Shown: positions 14,528-21,621, counted from the stretch's first letter. The stretch is 23,132 nucleotides of DNA from CAYIVF01 sp964366875 (GCA_964366875.1 CAYIVF010000009.1:1-23132); one strand, 5' to 3'. The notes: generated from the sequence alone by a model not told the origin. Numbers and translations are program-made.

Positions 14528-15787
14528 ATGCTGCAATCTAAATTGTTTTATAAAACGTTAAAAGAGAAATCGACTGATGCGGAGTCGGTTTCGCATGACT
14601 TATTAACTCGGGCTGGATTTGTGGACCAGTTAATGGCTGGAGTATATACATTTTTACCTTTGGGATTCAAAGTTTTGCAAAAGATTGAGCAGATAATTAG
14701 AAAAAATATGGAACAATCTCCGGCTTTCGGGCAAGAAGTTTTGATGCCAGCTTTGAATCCAAAAGAGAATTGGCAAAAAACTGGCAGATGGGATAATTTA
14801 GATATACTTTTTAAATTAAAGGGATCGGGTGACAAAGAATATGCTTTGGCTCCGACACACGAGGAAGTAGTTGCTCCTTTAGCTAAAAAAATTATTTTTT
14901 CATACAAAGATTTGCCATTTTATGTTTTTCATTTCCAAACAAAATTTAGAGACGAGTTAAGGGCAAGGTCAGGCATTCTAAGAACAAGAGAATTTTTAAT
15001 GAAAGATCTGTATTCTTTCCATGCAACGCAGGAGGACCTGGATAAATATTATGATAAAATGGCAAAAGTTTATTTTAATATTTTTAAAGAATGCGGTATC
15101 GGAAAAAATACTTATCAGACCTTAGCTTCTGGCGGAACTTTTTCTAAATATTCAGATGAATTCCAAACACTAACAGAAGCTGGGGAGGATATAATTTATA
15201 TTTGCAGGAAATGTTCAACTGCTATAAATAAAGAGATAATTGGCGAAAATAAAAACTGCCCCAACTGTAAAAGTTCTGATTTTAAAGAACAAAAAGCAGT
15301 TGAGATTGGCAATATTTTTAAGCTTGGGACTAAATATTCTTTGCCCTTTGATTTAAAATTCCGCGATAAAGATGGAAAGGAAAAACCGGTTATTATGGGT
15401 TGCTATGGAATAGGATTGCCAAGGGTTATGGCAGCCATAGTTGAAACAAGCCACGATGATAAAGGAATCATTTGGCCTAAAGCTGTAGCTCCTTTTTCAG
15501 CCCATTTATTAGAAGTCAAAAGTCAAAAGTCAAAAGTCAAAAGTATATGTGAAAAGATATATAATGATTTGCAAAAACAAGGCATTGAAGTATTATATGA
15601 TGATAGAATTGATAAATCAGCCGGAGAAAAGTTTGCGGAAGCCGACTTGCTCGGAACCCCTTTTAGAATCGTGGTATCTGAAAAAACCTTGGCAAAGAAT
15701 TCCGCAGAGGTAAAAGAAAGGGGTAAAAATTCAGTGAAATTAGTCAAGCTCAAACAATTATCAAAATTTCTGAAAACAAATGCTTAA
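14528..15787 (+). CDS. proS: Proline--tRNA ligase without insertion domain
   Basis: 419 residues against about 570 in E. coli. Class II motifs: F-R-D-E-L-R-A-R-S-G-I-L-R-T-R-E-F-x-M-K-D (motif 2), A-P-T-H-E-E-V (proline site), G-C-Y-G-I-G-L-P-R-V-M-A (motif 3). The ~180-residue editing insertion found between motifs 2 and 3 in most bacteria is replaced by a short stretch with two CxxC pairs (C226/C229 and C244/C247) that may bind zinc. An anticodon-binding domain follows. At residues 330-338 the sequence VKSQKSKVKS is encoded by a 7-bp tandem repeat. The stop overlaps the mreB start by 8 bases. Confidence 0.95.
   Translation: MLQSKLFYKTLKEKSTDAESVSHDLLTRAGFVDQLMAGVYTFLPLGFKVLQKIEQIIRKNMEQSPAFGQEVLMPALNPKENWQKTGRWDNLDILFKLKGSGDKEYALAPTHEEVVAPLAKKIIFSYKDLPFYVFHFQTKFRDELRARSGILRTREFLMKDLYSFHATQEDLDKYYDKMAKVYFNIFKECGIGKNTYQTLASGGTFSKYSDEFQTLTEAGEDIIYICRKCSTAINKEIIGENKNCPNCKSSDFKEQKAVEIGNIFKLGTKYSLPFDLKFRDKDGKEKPVIMGCYGIGLPRVMAAIVETSHDDKGIIWPKAVAPFSAHLLEVKSQKSKVKSICEKIYNDLQKQGIEVLYDDRIDKSAGEKFAEADLLGTPFRIVVSEKTLAKNSAEVKERGKNSVKLVKLKQLSKFLKTNA
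15514..15544 (+). repeat. 7-bp tandem repeat within proS
   Basis: The unit AGTCAAA is repeated four times (15514-15541), followed by AGT. Because 7 is not a multiple of 3, gain or loss of one unit would shift the proS frame. It encodes a Ser/Lys/Val-rich loop at the start of the anticodon-binding domain. Confidence 0.9.
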
Positions 15788-16841
15788 TAAGATATTTTCA
15801 TTTTTATCTGTGGACATGGCTATTGATTTGGGAACAGCCAACTCTTTAGTTTATGTAAAAGACAGAGGAATAATTATCAATGAACCGTCTGTGGTGGCAA
15901 TAAACAACAAAACAGGGCAGATTTTAGCCATTGGAGAAGAGGCAAAAAAAATGGTTGGCCGCACTCCCGCCTATATTACTGCCACAAGGCCTTTGGTTAA
16001 CGGCGTGATTTCTGATTTTGAAGTGACAGAGCAGATGTTAAAATACTTTATTGAAAAAGCGGCCGCTTCCAGTAAAAAAATGTTCGGGTTAGGTTATATG
16101 CCCAGAGTGATTATCGGGATTCCTTGCGGAGTTACGGAGGTTGAAAGGAGGGCGGTCAGAGACGCCGCTAAATCAGCGGGAGCAAGAACAGTTTTTTTAA
16201 TTGAAGAGCCCTTGGCCTCTGCTATTGGAGCCAAACTGCCGATTCAGGAGCCCGGAGGAAACTTTATTGTTGACATCGGCGGGGGAACGACAGAGGTAGC
16301 GGTAATTTCCCTTGGCGGCATCGTAACTTTCAAAAGCTTAAGGATCGCCGGCGACAAACTAAATGATGACATAATTCAATTTGCCCAGAAAGAGTACAAG
16401 CTTTTGATTGGTGAAAGGACGGCTGAGTTGATTAAAATAAATATAGGGGCAGCGTTGCCGTTGAAAGAAAAAAAAGAAATGCCCATGCGCGGTAGAAATT
16501 TAGTAACAGGATTGCCAGAAGAGGTTGTAATTTTTAACGATGACGTCCAAAGGGCTTTAGACAGGTCGGTGAAACAAATTATTGCGGCTATTAAAACAAC
16601 CATTGAAGAAACTCCTCCGGAATTGTTAGCTGATGTAATGGCAAACGGCATTTATCTAGCTGGCGGAGGGTCTTTACTTAGAGGTTTAGACGCCCTTATT
16701 TACAAAGAAACAAAAATACCATGCAAAATAATTGATGATCCTTTAACTTCAGTGGTTAGGGGGGCAGGCATTGCCCTAGAAAACATAGAAACACTATCTG
16801 GGGTTATGTCAAAAGACGAAGAGGGCATAGAGCCCACTTAG
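15780..16841 (+). CDS. mreB: MreB rod-shape protein (paralogue 2, canonical)
   Basis: 353 residues. Motifs: M-A-I-D-L-G-T-A-N-S-L-V-Y (phosphate 1), F-I-V-D-I-G-G-G-T-T-E-V-A-V-I (phosphate 2), N-G-I-Y-L-A-G-G-G-S-L-L-R (adenosine). The first residues M-L-N-K-I-F-S-F-L-S form a short amphipathic segment of the kind that tethers MreB to the membrane, which paralogue 1 lacks. This copy is closer to the usual MreB consensus throughout. No mreC, mreD, rodA or pbp2 gene follows within the window; gatC comes next after 16 bases. The ATG overlaps the proS end by 8 bases. Confidence 0.95.
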   Translation: MLNKIFSFLSVDMAIDLGTANSLVYVKDRGIIINEPSVVAINNKTGQILAIGEEAKKMVGRTPAYITATRPLVNGVISDFEVTEQMLKYFIEKAAASSKKMFGLGYMPRVIIGIPCGVTEVERRAVRDAAKSAGARTVFLIEEPLASAIGAKLPIQEPGGNFIVDIGGGTTEVAVISLGGIVTFKSLRIAGDKLNDDIIQFAQKEYKLLIGERTAELIKINIGAALPLKEKKEMPMRGRNLVTGLPEEVVIFNDDVQRALDRSVKQIIAAIKTTIEETPPELLADVMANGIYLAGGGSLLRGLDALIYKETKIPCKIIDDPLTSVVRGAGIALENIETLSGVMSKDEEGIEPT

Positions 16842-16857
16842 CTTTAAATAACAAAGC

Positions 16858-17151
16858 ATGATTTTAAAAGACGAGGTAAAACGCATAGCAAAACTAGCTA
16901 GACTTGAATTAACAGAAAAAGAGATAGAAAAGATGCAGAAAGATATGTCTGCAATTTTAGATTACTTTAATTTATTAAAGAAGGCGCCAAAGTTAGAAGG
17001 CGTTTTAGCTTCTTCAAAAGAAGGTTTAAAAATGTCGAGAAAGGACGAGGTAAAATCAAGAGACGTCAACATGTCAAAAAGATTAATTGCTTTGACTCCT
17101 GACAAAAAAGACGACTATATTAAGGTCCGACCTCCTTTAAATCTTTTATAA
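16858..17151 (+). CDS. gatC: Asp/Glu-tRNA amidotransferase subunit C
   Basis: 97 residues. Begins with the family pattern V-K-R-I-A-K-L-A-R-L-E-L-T-E-K-E, then M-S-A-I-L-D-Y-F-N-L-L, and later the R-K-D-E-V segment. GatC wraps around and stabilises GatA in the GatCAB complex, which converts Glu-tRNA-Gln and Asp-tRNA-Asn to the amide forms. The last codons (K-V-R-P-P) lie within the left arm of the palindrome 17122-17184. gatA follows after 48 bases. gatB is not in the window. Confidence 0.93.
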   Translation: MILKDEVKRIAKLARLELTEKEIEKMQKDMSAILDYFNLLKKAPKLEGVLASSKEGLKMSRKDEVKSRDVNMSKRLIALTPDKKDDYIKVRPPLNLL

Positions 17152-17184
17152 ATAACGAACTCAAATTGAGGGAGGTCGGACCTT
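17122..17184 (+). repeat. Palindrome overlapping the gatC end
   Basis: A perfect 14-bp inverted repeat: AAGGTCCGACCTCC (17122-17135) with GGAGGTCGGACCTT (17171-17184), separated by 35 AT-rich bases. The left arm is coding (end of gatC) and the loop contains its stop codon. No T-run follows and gatA starts 16 bases later. The loop does not have the C-rich core of the hairpin elements at 3057, 5931 and 8527. Confidence 0.88.
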
Positions 17185-17199
17185 GCTTATCTTAAAACA

Positions 17200-18615
17200 A
17201 TGGATTTAACCGAATTAACAATTACACAAGCGCACGAGGGCTTAAAGAAGAAGGAGTTTTCTTCTGTTGATTTGACGAAGGCGTATTTAGAGCAAATTAG
17301 AAAAACAGATAAAGAGCTTAATACTTATTTATCTATAACCGAAAATTCGGCGCTATCTGAGGCAGAAGCGGTTGATAAAAAAATATCAGAGGGCAAAGAT
17401 ATTTCTATTTTAGCTGGCGTGCCCTGTGCCATAAAAGATGCAATTTTAGTTGAGGGCGAAAAATGTACTGCTGCCTCTAAAATTTTAGAAAACTATATAG
17501 CCCCTTATGATGCAACTGTTATATCCAAACTTAAAAGCCAAGGAGCTGTTATTTTAGGCAAAACAAACTTAGATGAATTTGCTATGGGAGGGTCTGGAGA
17601 AAACTCTGCTTTCGGAGCTACGAAAAATCCTCTTGATAAAACAAGGGTTGCTGGCGGAAGCTCTTCGGGCTCCGCTGCGGCGGTTGCTGCTGCGCAAGCA
17701 CTGTATGCTTTGGGCTCCGACACCGGCGGCTCAATAAGATTGCCTTCGTCTTTTTGCGGGGTTGTTGGATTAAAACCAACGTACGGCGCTGTTTCTCGTT
17801 ATGGATTAATTGCCTTTGGTTCTTCTTTAGACCAAATAGGGCCAATAGCTAAAACAGTGGAGGATTGCAAGATTGTTTTTGAAACAATTTCCGGGAAAGA
17901 CCCAATGGATGCTACCTCTGCTGATTATAGTTTTAAAACTTCAAAAATAGAACTCAAAGGATTAAAAATTGGAGTGCCTAAAGAATATTTCGTAAAAGGC
18001 ATAGACCCCGAGGTTGAAAAAATAATAAAAAAAGCAATTCAAAAAGCAGAGGGCGCGGGAGCTGAAATTATAGAAATAAGTTTGCCGAGCATTGAATTTG
18101 CCTTAGCCTGCTATTATATTATTGCTCCGTCTGAGGCATCAGCCAACTTAGCGCGTTTTGACGGAATAAAATATGGGCTGTCAGTCCCGGCGGAAAATTT
18201 ATTGGACATTTATTTAAAAAGCAAAGGGCATGGATTTGGAGCAGAAGTAAAACGGAGAATTATGATTGGAACTTTTGCCTTGTCATCTGGATACTACGAT
18301 GCTTATTACAAAAAAGCGCAAGAGGCAAGGCAGTTGATAAGGCAAGATTTTGTTAAAGCTTTTGAAAAAGTAGATTTGCTCTTTTGTCCCGTTTCTCCTG
18401 TGCCTGCTGTAAAAATAGGCGAGAGAACAAATGACCCCCTATCAATGTATCTAATGGATATTTACACTGTTTCTGTGAACTTAGCAGGGTTGCCGGCAAT
18501 CTCTCTGCCGGTCGGAAAAATTGGGAACTTACCCGTAGGTCTGCAGATAATCGGAAACCACTTTCAAGAGAATAAAATGCTGGCAGTGGCAGAAGAAATG
18601 GAAAAAATGGTATAA
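17200..18615 (+). CDS. gatA: Asp/Glu-tRNA amidotransferase subunit A
   Basis: 471 residues, normal length. Amidase-signature enzyme that releases ammonia from glutamine for GatB. The Ser-cisSer-Lys triad is present: K79 (V-P-C-A-I-K-D), S154 in G-G-S-S-S-G-S, and the nucleophile S178 in D-T-G-G-S-I-R; these numbers coincide with those of the S. aureus enzyme. The C-terminal block L-A-G-L-P-A-I-S-L-P-V-G is also intact. Forms a pair with gatC just upstream. A TATAAT sequence with an extended -10 TGG overlaps its stop codon and probably serves the next gene. Confidence 0.97.
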   Translation: MDLTELTITQAHEGLKKKEFSSVDLTKAYLEQIRKTDKELNTYLSITENSALSEAEAVDKKISEGKDISILAGVPCAIKDAILVEGEKCTAASKILENYIAPYDATVISKLKSQGAVILGKTNLDEFAMGGSGENSAFGATKNPLDKTRVAGGSSSGSAAAVAAAQALYALGSDTGGSIRLPSSFCGVVGLKPTYGAVSRYGLIAFGSSLDQIGPIAKTVEDCKIVFETISGKDPMDATSADYSFKTSKIELKGLKIGVPKEYFVKGIDPEVEKIIKKAIQKAEGAGAEIIEISLPSIEFALACYYIIAPSEASANLARFDGIKYGLSVPAENLLDIYLKSKGHGFGAEVKRRIMIGTFALSSGYYDAYYKKAQEARQLIRQDFVKAFEKVDLLFCPVSPVPAVKIGERTNDPLSMYLMDIYTVSVNLAGLPAISLPVGKIGNLPVGLQIIGNHFQENKMLAVAEEMEKMV

Positions 18616-18616
18616 T
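18608..18616 (+). promoter_or_regulatory. Extended -10 promoter candidate at the gatA end
   Basis: TGGTATAAT (18608-18616) is a perfect extended -10 without a good -35 box. Its last bases include the gatA stop. A transcript would start near 18623, followed by a small hairpin AAATTGC-TAAA-GCAATTT (18619-18636) and the imperfect palindrome at 18640-18698. Confidence 0.45.
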
Positions 18617-18639
18617 AGAAATTGCTAAAGCAATTTATG

Positions 18640-18698
18640 TAATTACGTCGCTCGGTCGAAATGAAAATAAATTTTCACTTCTTCCTCGCTAGTAATTA
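18640..18698 (+). repeat. Imperfect palindrome before the HEPN-like gene
   Basis: Outer arms TAATTAC (18640-18646) and GTAATTA (18692-18698) are perfect. Inner arms GAAATGAAAAT (18658-18668) and ATTTTCACTTC (18671-18681) pair with one mismatch; the bases between pair partly. The apparent ATG at 18661 lies inside this structure, a reason to place the real start at 18706. Confidence 0.65.
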
Positions 18699-18705
18699 TA
18701 AAACA

Positions 18706-19245
18706 ATGACTTGGGAAGTTGTATACAATTGGTTAGGCATTAAAGAATTTATTTATTTTATCTCCTCTCCGCAAATACAGGAAATGCTTTTTCCAGTAAA
18801 GATGATTTTTGTTGCCTTTGCAATATTCTTTTTAGTTGGTGTTATCTATTTTATGCTCAACTCCAGCTGGCTGCAGTATAAATTTTTAGAGGATGTAACA
18901 GAATTTTTTTCCTGGCAGTCTTATGGGACAAGAGAAACTTCTAAACGCTGGAACAAAATAAAAAAGAGAGTGGAATCTGGTTTAGAGTCAGAATATAAAT
19001 TAGCCATAATTGAGGCGGAAGATTTTTTAATAGAAGTTTTAGAAGAGAGGGGATACGAGGGTAAGGATTTTGAAGAAACCGTCAAGCAAGCAGGCAGATT
19101 AATATCATCAATTGAAGAAGAGATAATGGCTGCCCACGAAGTAAGAAATTCCGTAGTTTACGACCCCGATTTCAAACTGGATGCAGAACGGGCCAAAAAA
19201 ACCTTGAATATTTATGAGCAGGCAATCAATAGCATTGGATTGTGA
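18706..19245 (+). CDS. Membrane protein with HEPN-like C-terminal domain
   Basis: 179 residues from the ATG at 18706 (M-T-W-E-V-V-Y-N-W-L-G). An upstream in-frame ATG at 18661 would add 15 residues encoded within an imperfect palindrome and is judged less likely. There is one transmembrane helix at about 31-52 (VKMIFVAFAIFFLVGVIYFML). The soluble part is helical, with A-I-I-E-A-E-D-F-L-I-E-V-L-E-E-R-G-Y and, later, A-A-H-E-V-R-N-S-V-V-Y-D-P-D-F. This resembles HEPN/DUF4145-type helical bundles, whose RNase members carry R-x4-6-H; here R-N is followed by Y where His would stand, so RNase activity is doubtful. Neighbours give no function. Conserved-protein status and fold are inference. Confidence 0.75.
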   Translation: MTWEVVYNWLGIKEFIYFISSPQIQEMLFPVKMIFVAFAIFFLVGVIYFMLNSSWLQYKFLEDVTEFFSWQSYGTRETSKRWNKIKKRVESGLESEYKLAIIEAEDFLIEVLEERGYEGKDFEETVKQAGRLISSIEEEIMAAHEVRNSVVYDPDFKLDAERAKKTLNIYEQAINSIGL

Positions 19246-19257
19246 TAGCATTGCCCC

Positions 19258-19286
19258 TTGACTTTTTTGGGGGCAAGGAATATACT
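19258..19286 (+). promoter_or_regulatory. Sigma-70-type promoter of the surface-protein operon
   Basis: TTGACT (19258-19263), 17-bp spacer, TATACT (19281-19286), starting 13 bases after the preceding stop codon. Transcription would start near 19293 and give a leader of about 105 bases with a strong hairpin. A second TTGACA at 19323-19328 with TAGGAT 18 bases later (19347-19352) could be an additional promoter. Confidence 0.68.
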
Positions 19287-19300
19287 AAAAATAGATAATA

Positions 19301-19333
19301 TTACTTGTCAAGCCGAAAGGGCTTGACAAGTAA
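19301..19333 (+). promoter_or_regulatory. Leader hairpin of the surface-protein operon
   Basis: A perfect 14-bp stem, TTACTTGTCAAGCC (19301-19314) with GGCTTGACAAGTAA (19320-19333), around a GAAAG loop. No T-run follows, so it is not a standard terminator. It lies just after the predicted start of transcription, where a 5' hairpin could protect the message. Its right arm holds a TTGACA box. Confidence 0.7.
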
Positions 19334-19397
19334 GTTGTTATTATGGTAGGATAATTATAAATTAAAAATATTAAAATTAATTATTAAAAAAGCAAAT

Positions 19398-20951
19398 ATG
19401 CTAAAAAATATGAACAACTCTCTCTCTCTCTCTCTCTCTCTCAATAAAACTCTAAGAGCCAAAGTTTTTTTAGTTAGTTTAACCGCAATTTTAGTTATGA
19501 GCGGTTTTTTTGTTGTTTCGGGAACCGCATTAGCAGTTGATGCTGTTTTGGGAGTTACTCAAATAACCGCAGTAAAAACCTTTGCAACCGCAGACGGAAC
19601 TTACACCAATGGTTGGAGCTGGATTTTTGATGTTACCGTTCCCACAAACGAAACAACTCTAAAAATGAAATTCGCTGATTGGGTCAGCGGTTCAAATACT
19701 ATTACAGCCGCAGATCATATTAGGTTTTATTCTGCTCAATCTTCAAATGCTTCTGATGCAGTCCACGCTATTTCTATAAGCGCTACTAATAATTACAGTG
19801 GTGAAATGAATTTAATTCCTGCGAGCGACCTCAATTTAGCGCAAACTGGCAGGCAAATCCAAATAACAATTGAAGCAATGGTTCCAACTGGTTCAGCTGG
19901 CGGTTCTTATTCAACCAGCTATGGAATACAATCAAACCCCGACACCACAGCCCCAGTAATTATTCTCACTGGCGACAATCCTCAAACGATTCAAGGCGGT
20001 TCAACTTATACCGAATTAGGAGCTACTGCTACTGATAACGTAGATATTACAGTAACTGTAACTCCCGACGCTTCTGCTGTTCATACAGATACAGTCGGCT
20101 CATATACGGTAAATTATAATGCTGTTGATTCAGCTGGAAATCTCGCCACAGCGACCAGAACAGTTAATGTGGTTGATGCTGCGGCTCAAGTCGCTGCCGA
20201 AAGAGCAGTATCAGATTATGAAGCAGTTCCGATTGCAACTCTTACAGAGGTAGTAATCGCAGAATCTTTGAAAGCTCCGGCAGATACAGCAGCAGCATTG
20301 GTACTCGATCCAACTGCTAAGACCGTATTTGTTACTCGTATTTCAACTCGGACCAATGCAATTGCTTCCGCGAGAACTACGCTTGAAGCTGAAGCCGCAG
20401 CCGCATTAGCCTTAGCAAATGCAACTAACGCCGTAGTATTAGCAGAAACAACTCCAACTTGGGCCAATCTAGCTACAGCTCAAACATTGATAAGAGCATT
20501 ACCATCTGGAGCAGCCAAGACAGCGCTCATAAATAGATTTAATGCTGTGCGCGCCATTCTTGGAGTCACATTACAAATTGATGAATTACCAGCAGTATCA
20601 GATTTAACATTGGCAGATGCTGAAATGGTAACAGCAGCAAGAAATGCCTATGACGCCTTAACAGTATCTCAACAGGCATTGGTTCCAAACTTAGCTACAT
20701 TACAAGCAGCTGAAGCTCAAATTGCCGTAGTATTAGCAGAAACAACTCCAACTTGGGCCAATCTAGCTACAGCTCAAANNNNNNNNNNNNNNNNNNNNNN
20801 NNNNNNNNNNNNNNNNNNNNNNNNNNNNNNNNNNNNNNNNNNNNNNNNNNNNNNNNNNNNNNNNNNNNNNNNNNNNNNTCAACAGGCATTGGTTCCAAAC
20901 TTAGCTACATTACAAGCAGCTGAAGCTCAAATTACTATATTGCAAGGCTAA
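19398..20951 (+). CDS. Secreted repeat-bearing surface protein, possibly phase-variable (contains assembly gap)
   Basis: About 517 residues as assembled, with 100 Ns inside. The start is ATG 19398 (a second in-frame ATG at 19410). The (CT)n tract encodes N-N-S-L-S-L-S-L-S-L right after it; a signal peptide follows (A-K-V-F-L-V-S-L-T-A-I-L-V-M-S-G-F-F, cleavage after about A-L-A). Then come an unassigned beta domain (~48-180), an Ig-like DUF5011-type domain (~183-260: D-T-T-A-P-V-I-I-L-T-G-D-N-P... V-D-S-A-G-N-L-A-T), and Ala/Thr-rich helical repeats. These include an A-R-N-A-Y-D-A-L-T-V-S-Q-Q-A-L-V module of the kind common in surface proteins. A 294-bp repeat makes the gap. No sorting signal, dockerin or membrane helix is seen at the C-terminus. 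First gene of an operon with the dockerin and cohesin genes. Exact function unknown. Confidence 0.82.
   Translation: MLKNMNNSLSLSLSLNKTLRAKVFLVSLTAILVMSGFFVVSGTALAVDAVLGVTQITAVKTFATADGTYTNGWSWIFDVTVPTNETTLKMKFADWVSGSNTITAADHIRFYSAQSSNASDAVHAISISATNNYSGEMNLIPASDLNLAQTGRQIQITIEAMVPTGSAGGSYSTSYGIQSNPDTTAPVIILTGDNPQTIQGGSTYTELGATATDNVDITVTVTPDASAVHTDTVGSYTVNYNAVDSAGNLATATRTVNVVDAAAQVAAERAVSDYEAVPIATLTEVVIAESLKAPADTAAALVLDPTAKTVFVTRISTRTNAIASARTTLEAEAAAALALANATNAVVLAETTPTWANLATAQTLIRALPSGAAKTALINRFNAVRAILGVTLQIDELPAVSDLTLADAEMVTAARNAYDALTVSQQALVPNLATLQAAEAQIAVVLAETTPTWANLATAQXXXXXXXXXXXXXXXXXXXXXXXXXXXXXXXXXXQQALVPNLATLQAAEAQITILQG
19418..19442 (+). repeat. (CT)12.5 dinucleotide tract near the start of the surface gene
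   Basis: 25 bases of alternating C and T in codons 7-15 of the gene. In the present length the frame continues into the signal peptide. One frame shift meets TAA at 19445-19447, the other TAA at 19453-19455, so slippage by one or two units truncates the protein at once. Confidence 0.95.
20430..20932 (+). repeat. Tandem 294-bp (98-codon) protein-coding repeat, interrupted by gap
   Basis: The segment starting GCCGTAGTATTAGCAG at 20430 recurs at 20724, a period of 294 bases; the second copy is identical up to the gap at 20779. After the gap a segment identical to 20669-20721 reappears at 20879. At least the start and end of a second unit are therefore present, and the copy number is unresolved. 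Confidence 0.88.
20779..20878. other. 100-N assembly gap
   Basis: Exactly 100 Ns, the usual default of scaffolding programs, so the length is not a measurement. If just one full second repeat unit existed, the gap would be 184 bases. The reading frame on both sides agrees only because of the chosen N count. Confidence 0.97.
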
Positions 20952-20984
20952 CATATAAAAAGGGAGAATAAATTAAAACATATT

Positions 20985-21617
20985 ATGAAAAAAAAGATAA
21001 AATCAATACTTTCGATTATAGTGATGCTGTCGCTGTTGGGATTGGGTAATTTAGCGTTAGCATCGGAAGTGACTGGAAACTTGACTACTGGGACTATTGG
21101 AATTAATAGCACTGTTGGCACTGTAATTGAGGGGGTAGTTATAGCTCCGCCTGCAATCAGTCCTATTGCCGGAACATATACTTCTGCTCAAAGCGTAAGT
21201 TTAACCGCTAATGGTTCGTTAAGCATTCACTATACGACAGATGGAAGTGTTCCAGCCTGTTCTACCGGAACAGTTTATTCTGGAGCCATATCTGTAAGCT
21301 CATCGCAGAACATTAAAGCGATTTCCTGCTATCAAGATAATCATTCTTCAAGTGTTGCCTCATTTGCTTATATTATAAATATTTCTACCGGAGGAAGCAG
21401 CAGTGGAGGAAGTAGCAGCGGCGGCGGAACGCCACCATCAACACCTACTTATGCATTGGGAGACGCAAACAAAGACGGAAAAGTTGATATTTTTGACTTT
21501 AATCTTTTGATGGTAAATTGGGGGAATAACCCAACTAATCCTTCCGCAGATTTAAATAACGACGGTAAGGTTGATATTTTTGACTTTAATATATTAATGA
21601 TTAATTGGACAATTTAA
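20985..21617 (+). CDS. Secreted dockerin protein with chitobiase-C-like domain
   Basis: 210 residues. Signal peptide at 1-27 (K-K-K-I-K-S-I-L-S-I-I-V-M-L-S-L-L-G-L, cleavage after A-L-A). Residues ~57-132 match the chitobiase/beta-hexosaminidase C-terminal beta-sandwich (I-S-P-I-A-G-T-Y-T-S-A-Q-S-V-S-L, then Y-T-T-D-G-S-V-P), with C92 and C115 possibly disulfide-bonded. After a Gly/Ser linker, residues 158-209 form a type I-like dockerin. It has two near-identical F-hand calcium loops: D160-x-N162-x-D164-G-x-x-D168-x-x-D171 and D189-x-N191-x-D193-G-x-x-D197-x-x-D200, each followed by an F-N-x-L-M-x-N-W-type helix. Dockerins bind cohesins tightly in a calcium-dependent way. The cohesin gene is 4 bases downstream; no terminator separates this gene from the surface protein upstream. 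Confidence 0.9.
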   Translation: MKKKIKSILSIIVMLSLLGLGNLALASEVTGNLTTGTIGINSTVGTVIEGVVIAPPAISPIAGTYTSAQSVSLTANGSLSIHYTTDGSVPACSTGTVYSGAISVSSSQNIKAISCYQDNHSSSVASFAYIINISTGGSSSGGSSSGGGTPPSTPTYALGDANKDGKVDIFDFNLLMVNWGNNPTNPSADLNNDGKVDIFDFNILMINWTI

Positions 21618-21621
21618 AAAT

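Noticed and set aside
20216..20467. Open frames on the minus strand across the alanine-rich region and many others opposite ribosomal genes
   Set aside because: They mirror the codon pattern of the true genes and show no protein family character.
19398..20951. A dockerin or cell-wall sorting signal on the first surface protein
   Set aside because: The end after the repeats reads A-Q-I-T-I-L-Q-G and stops; no calcium loops, LPXTG or hydrophobic tail is present.
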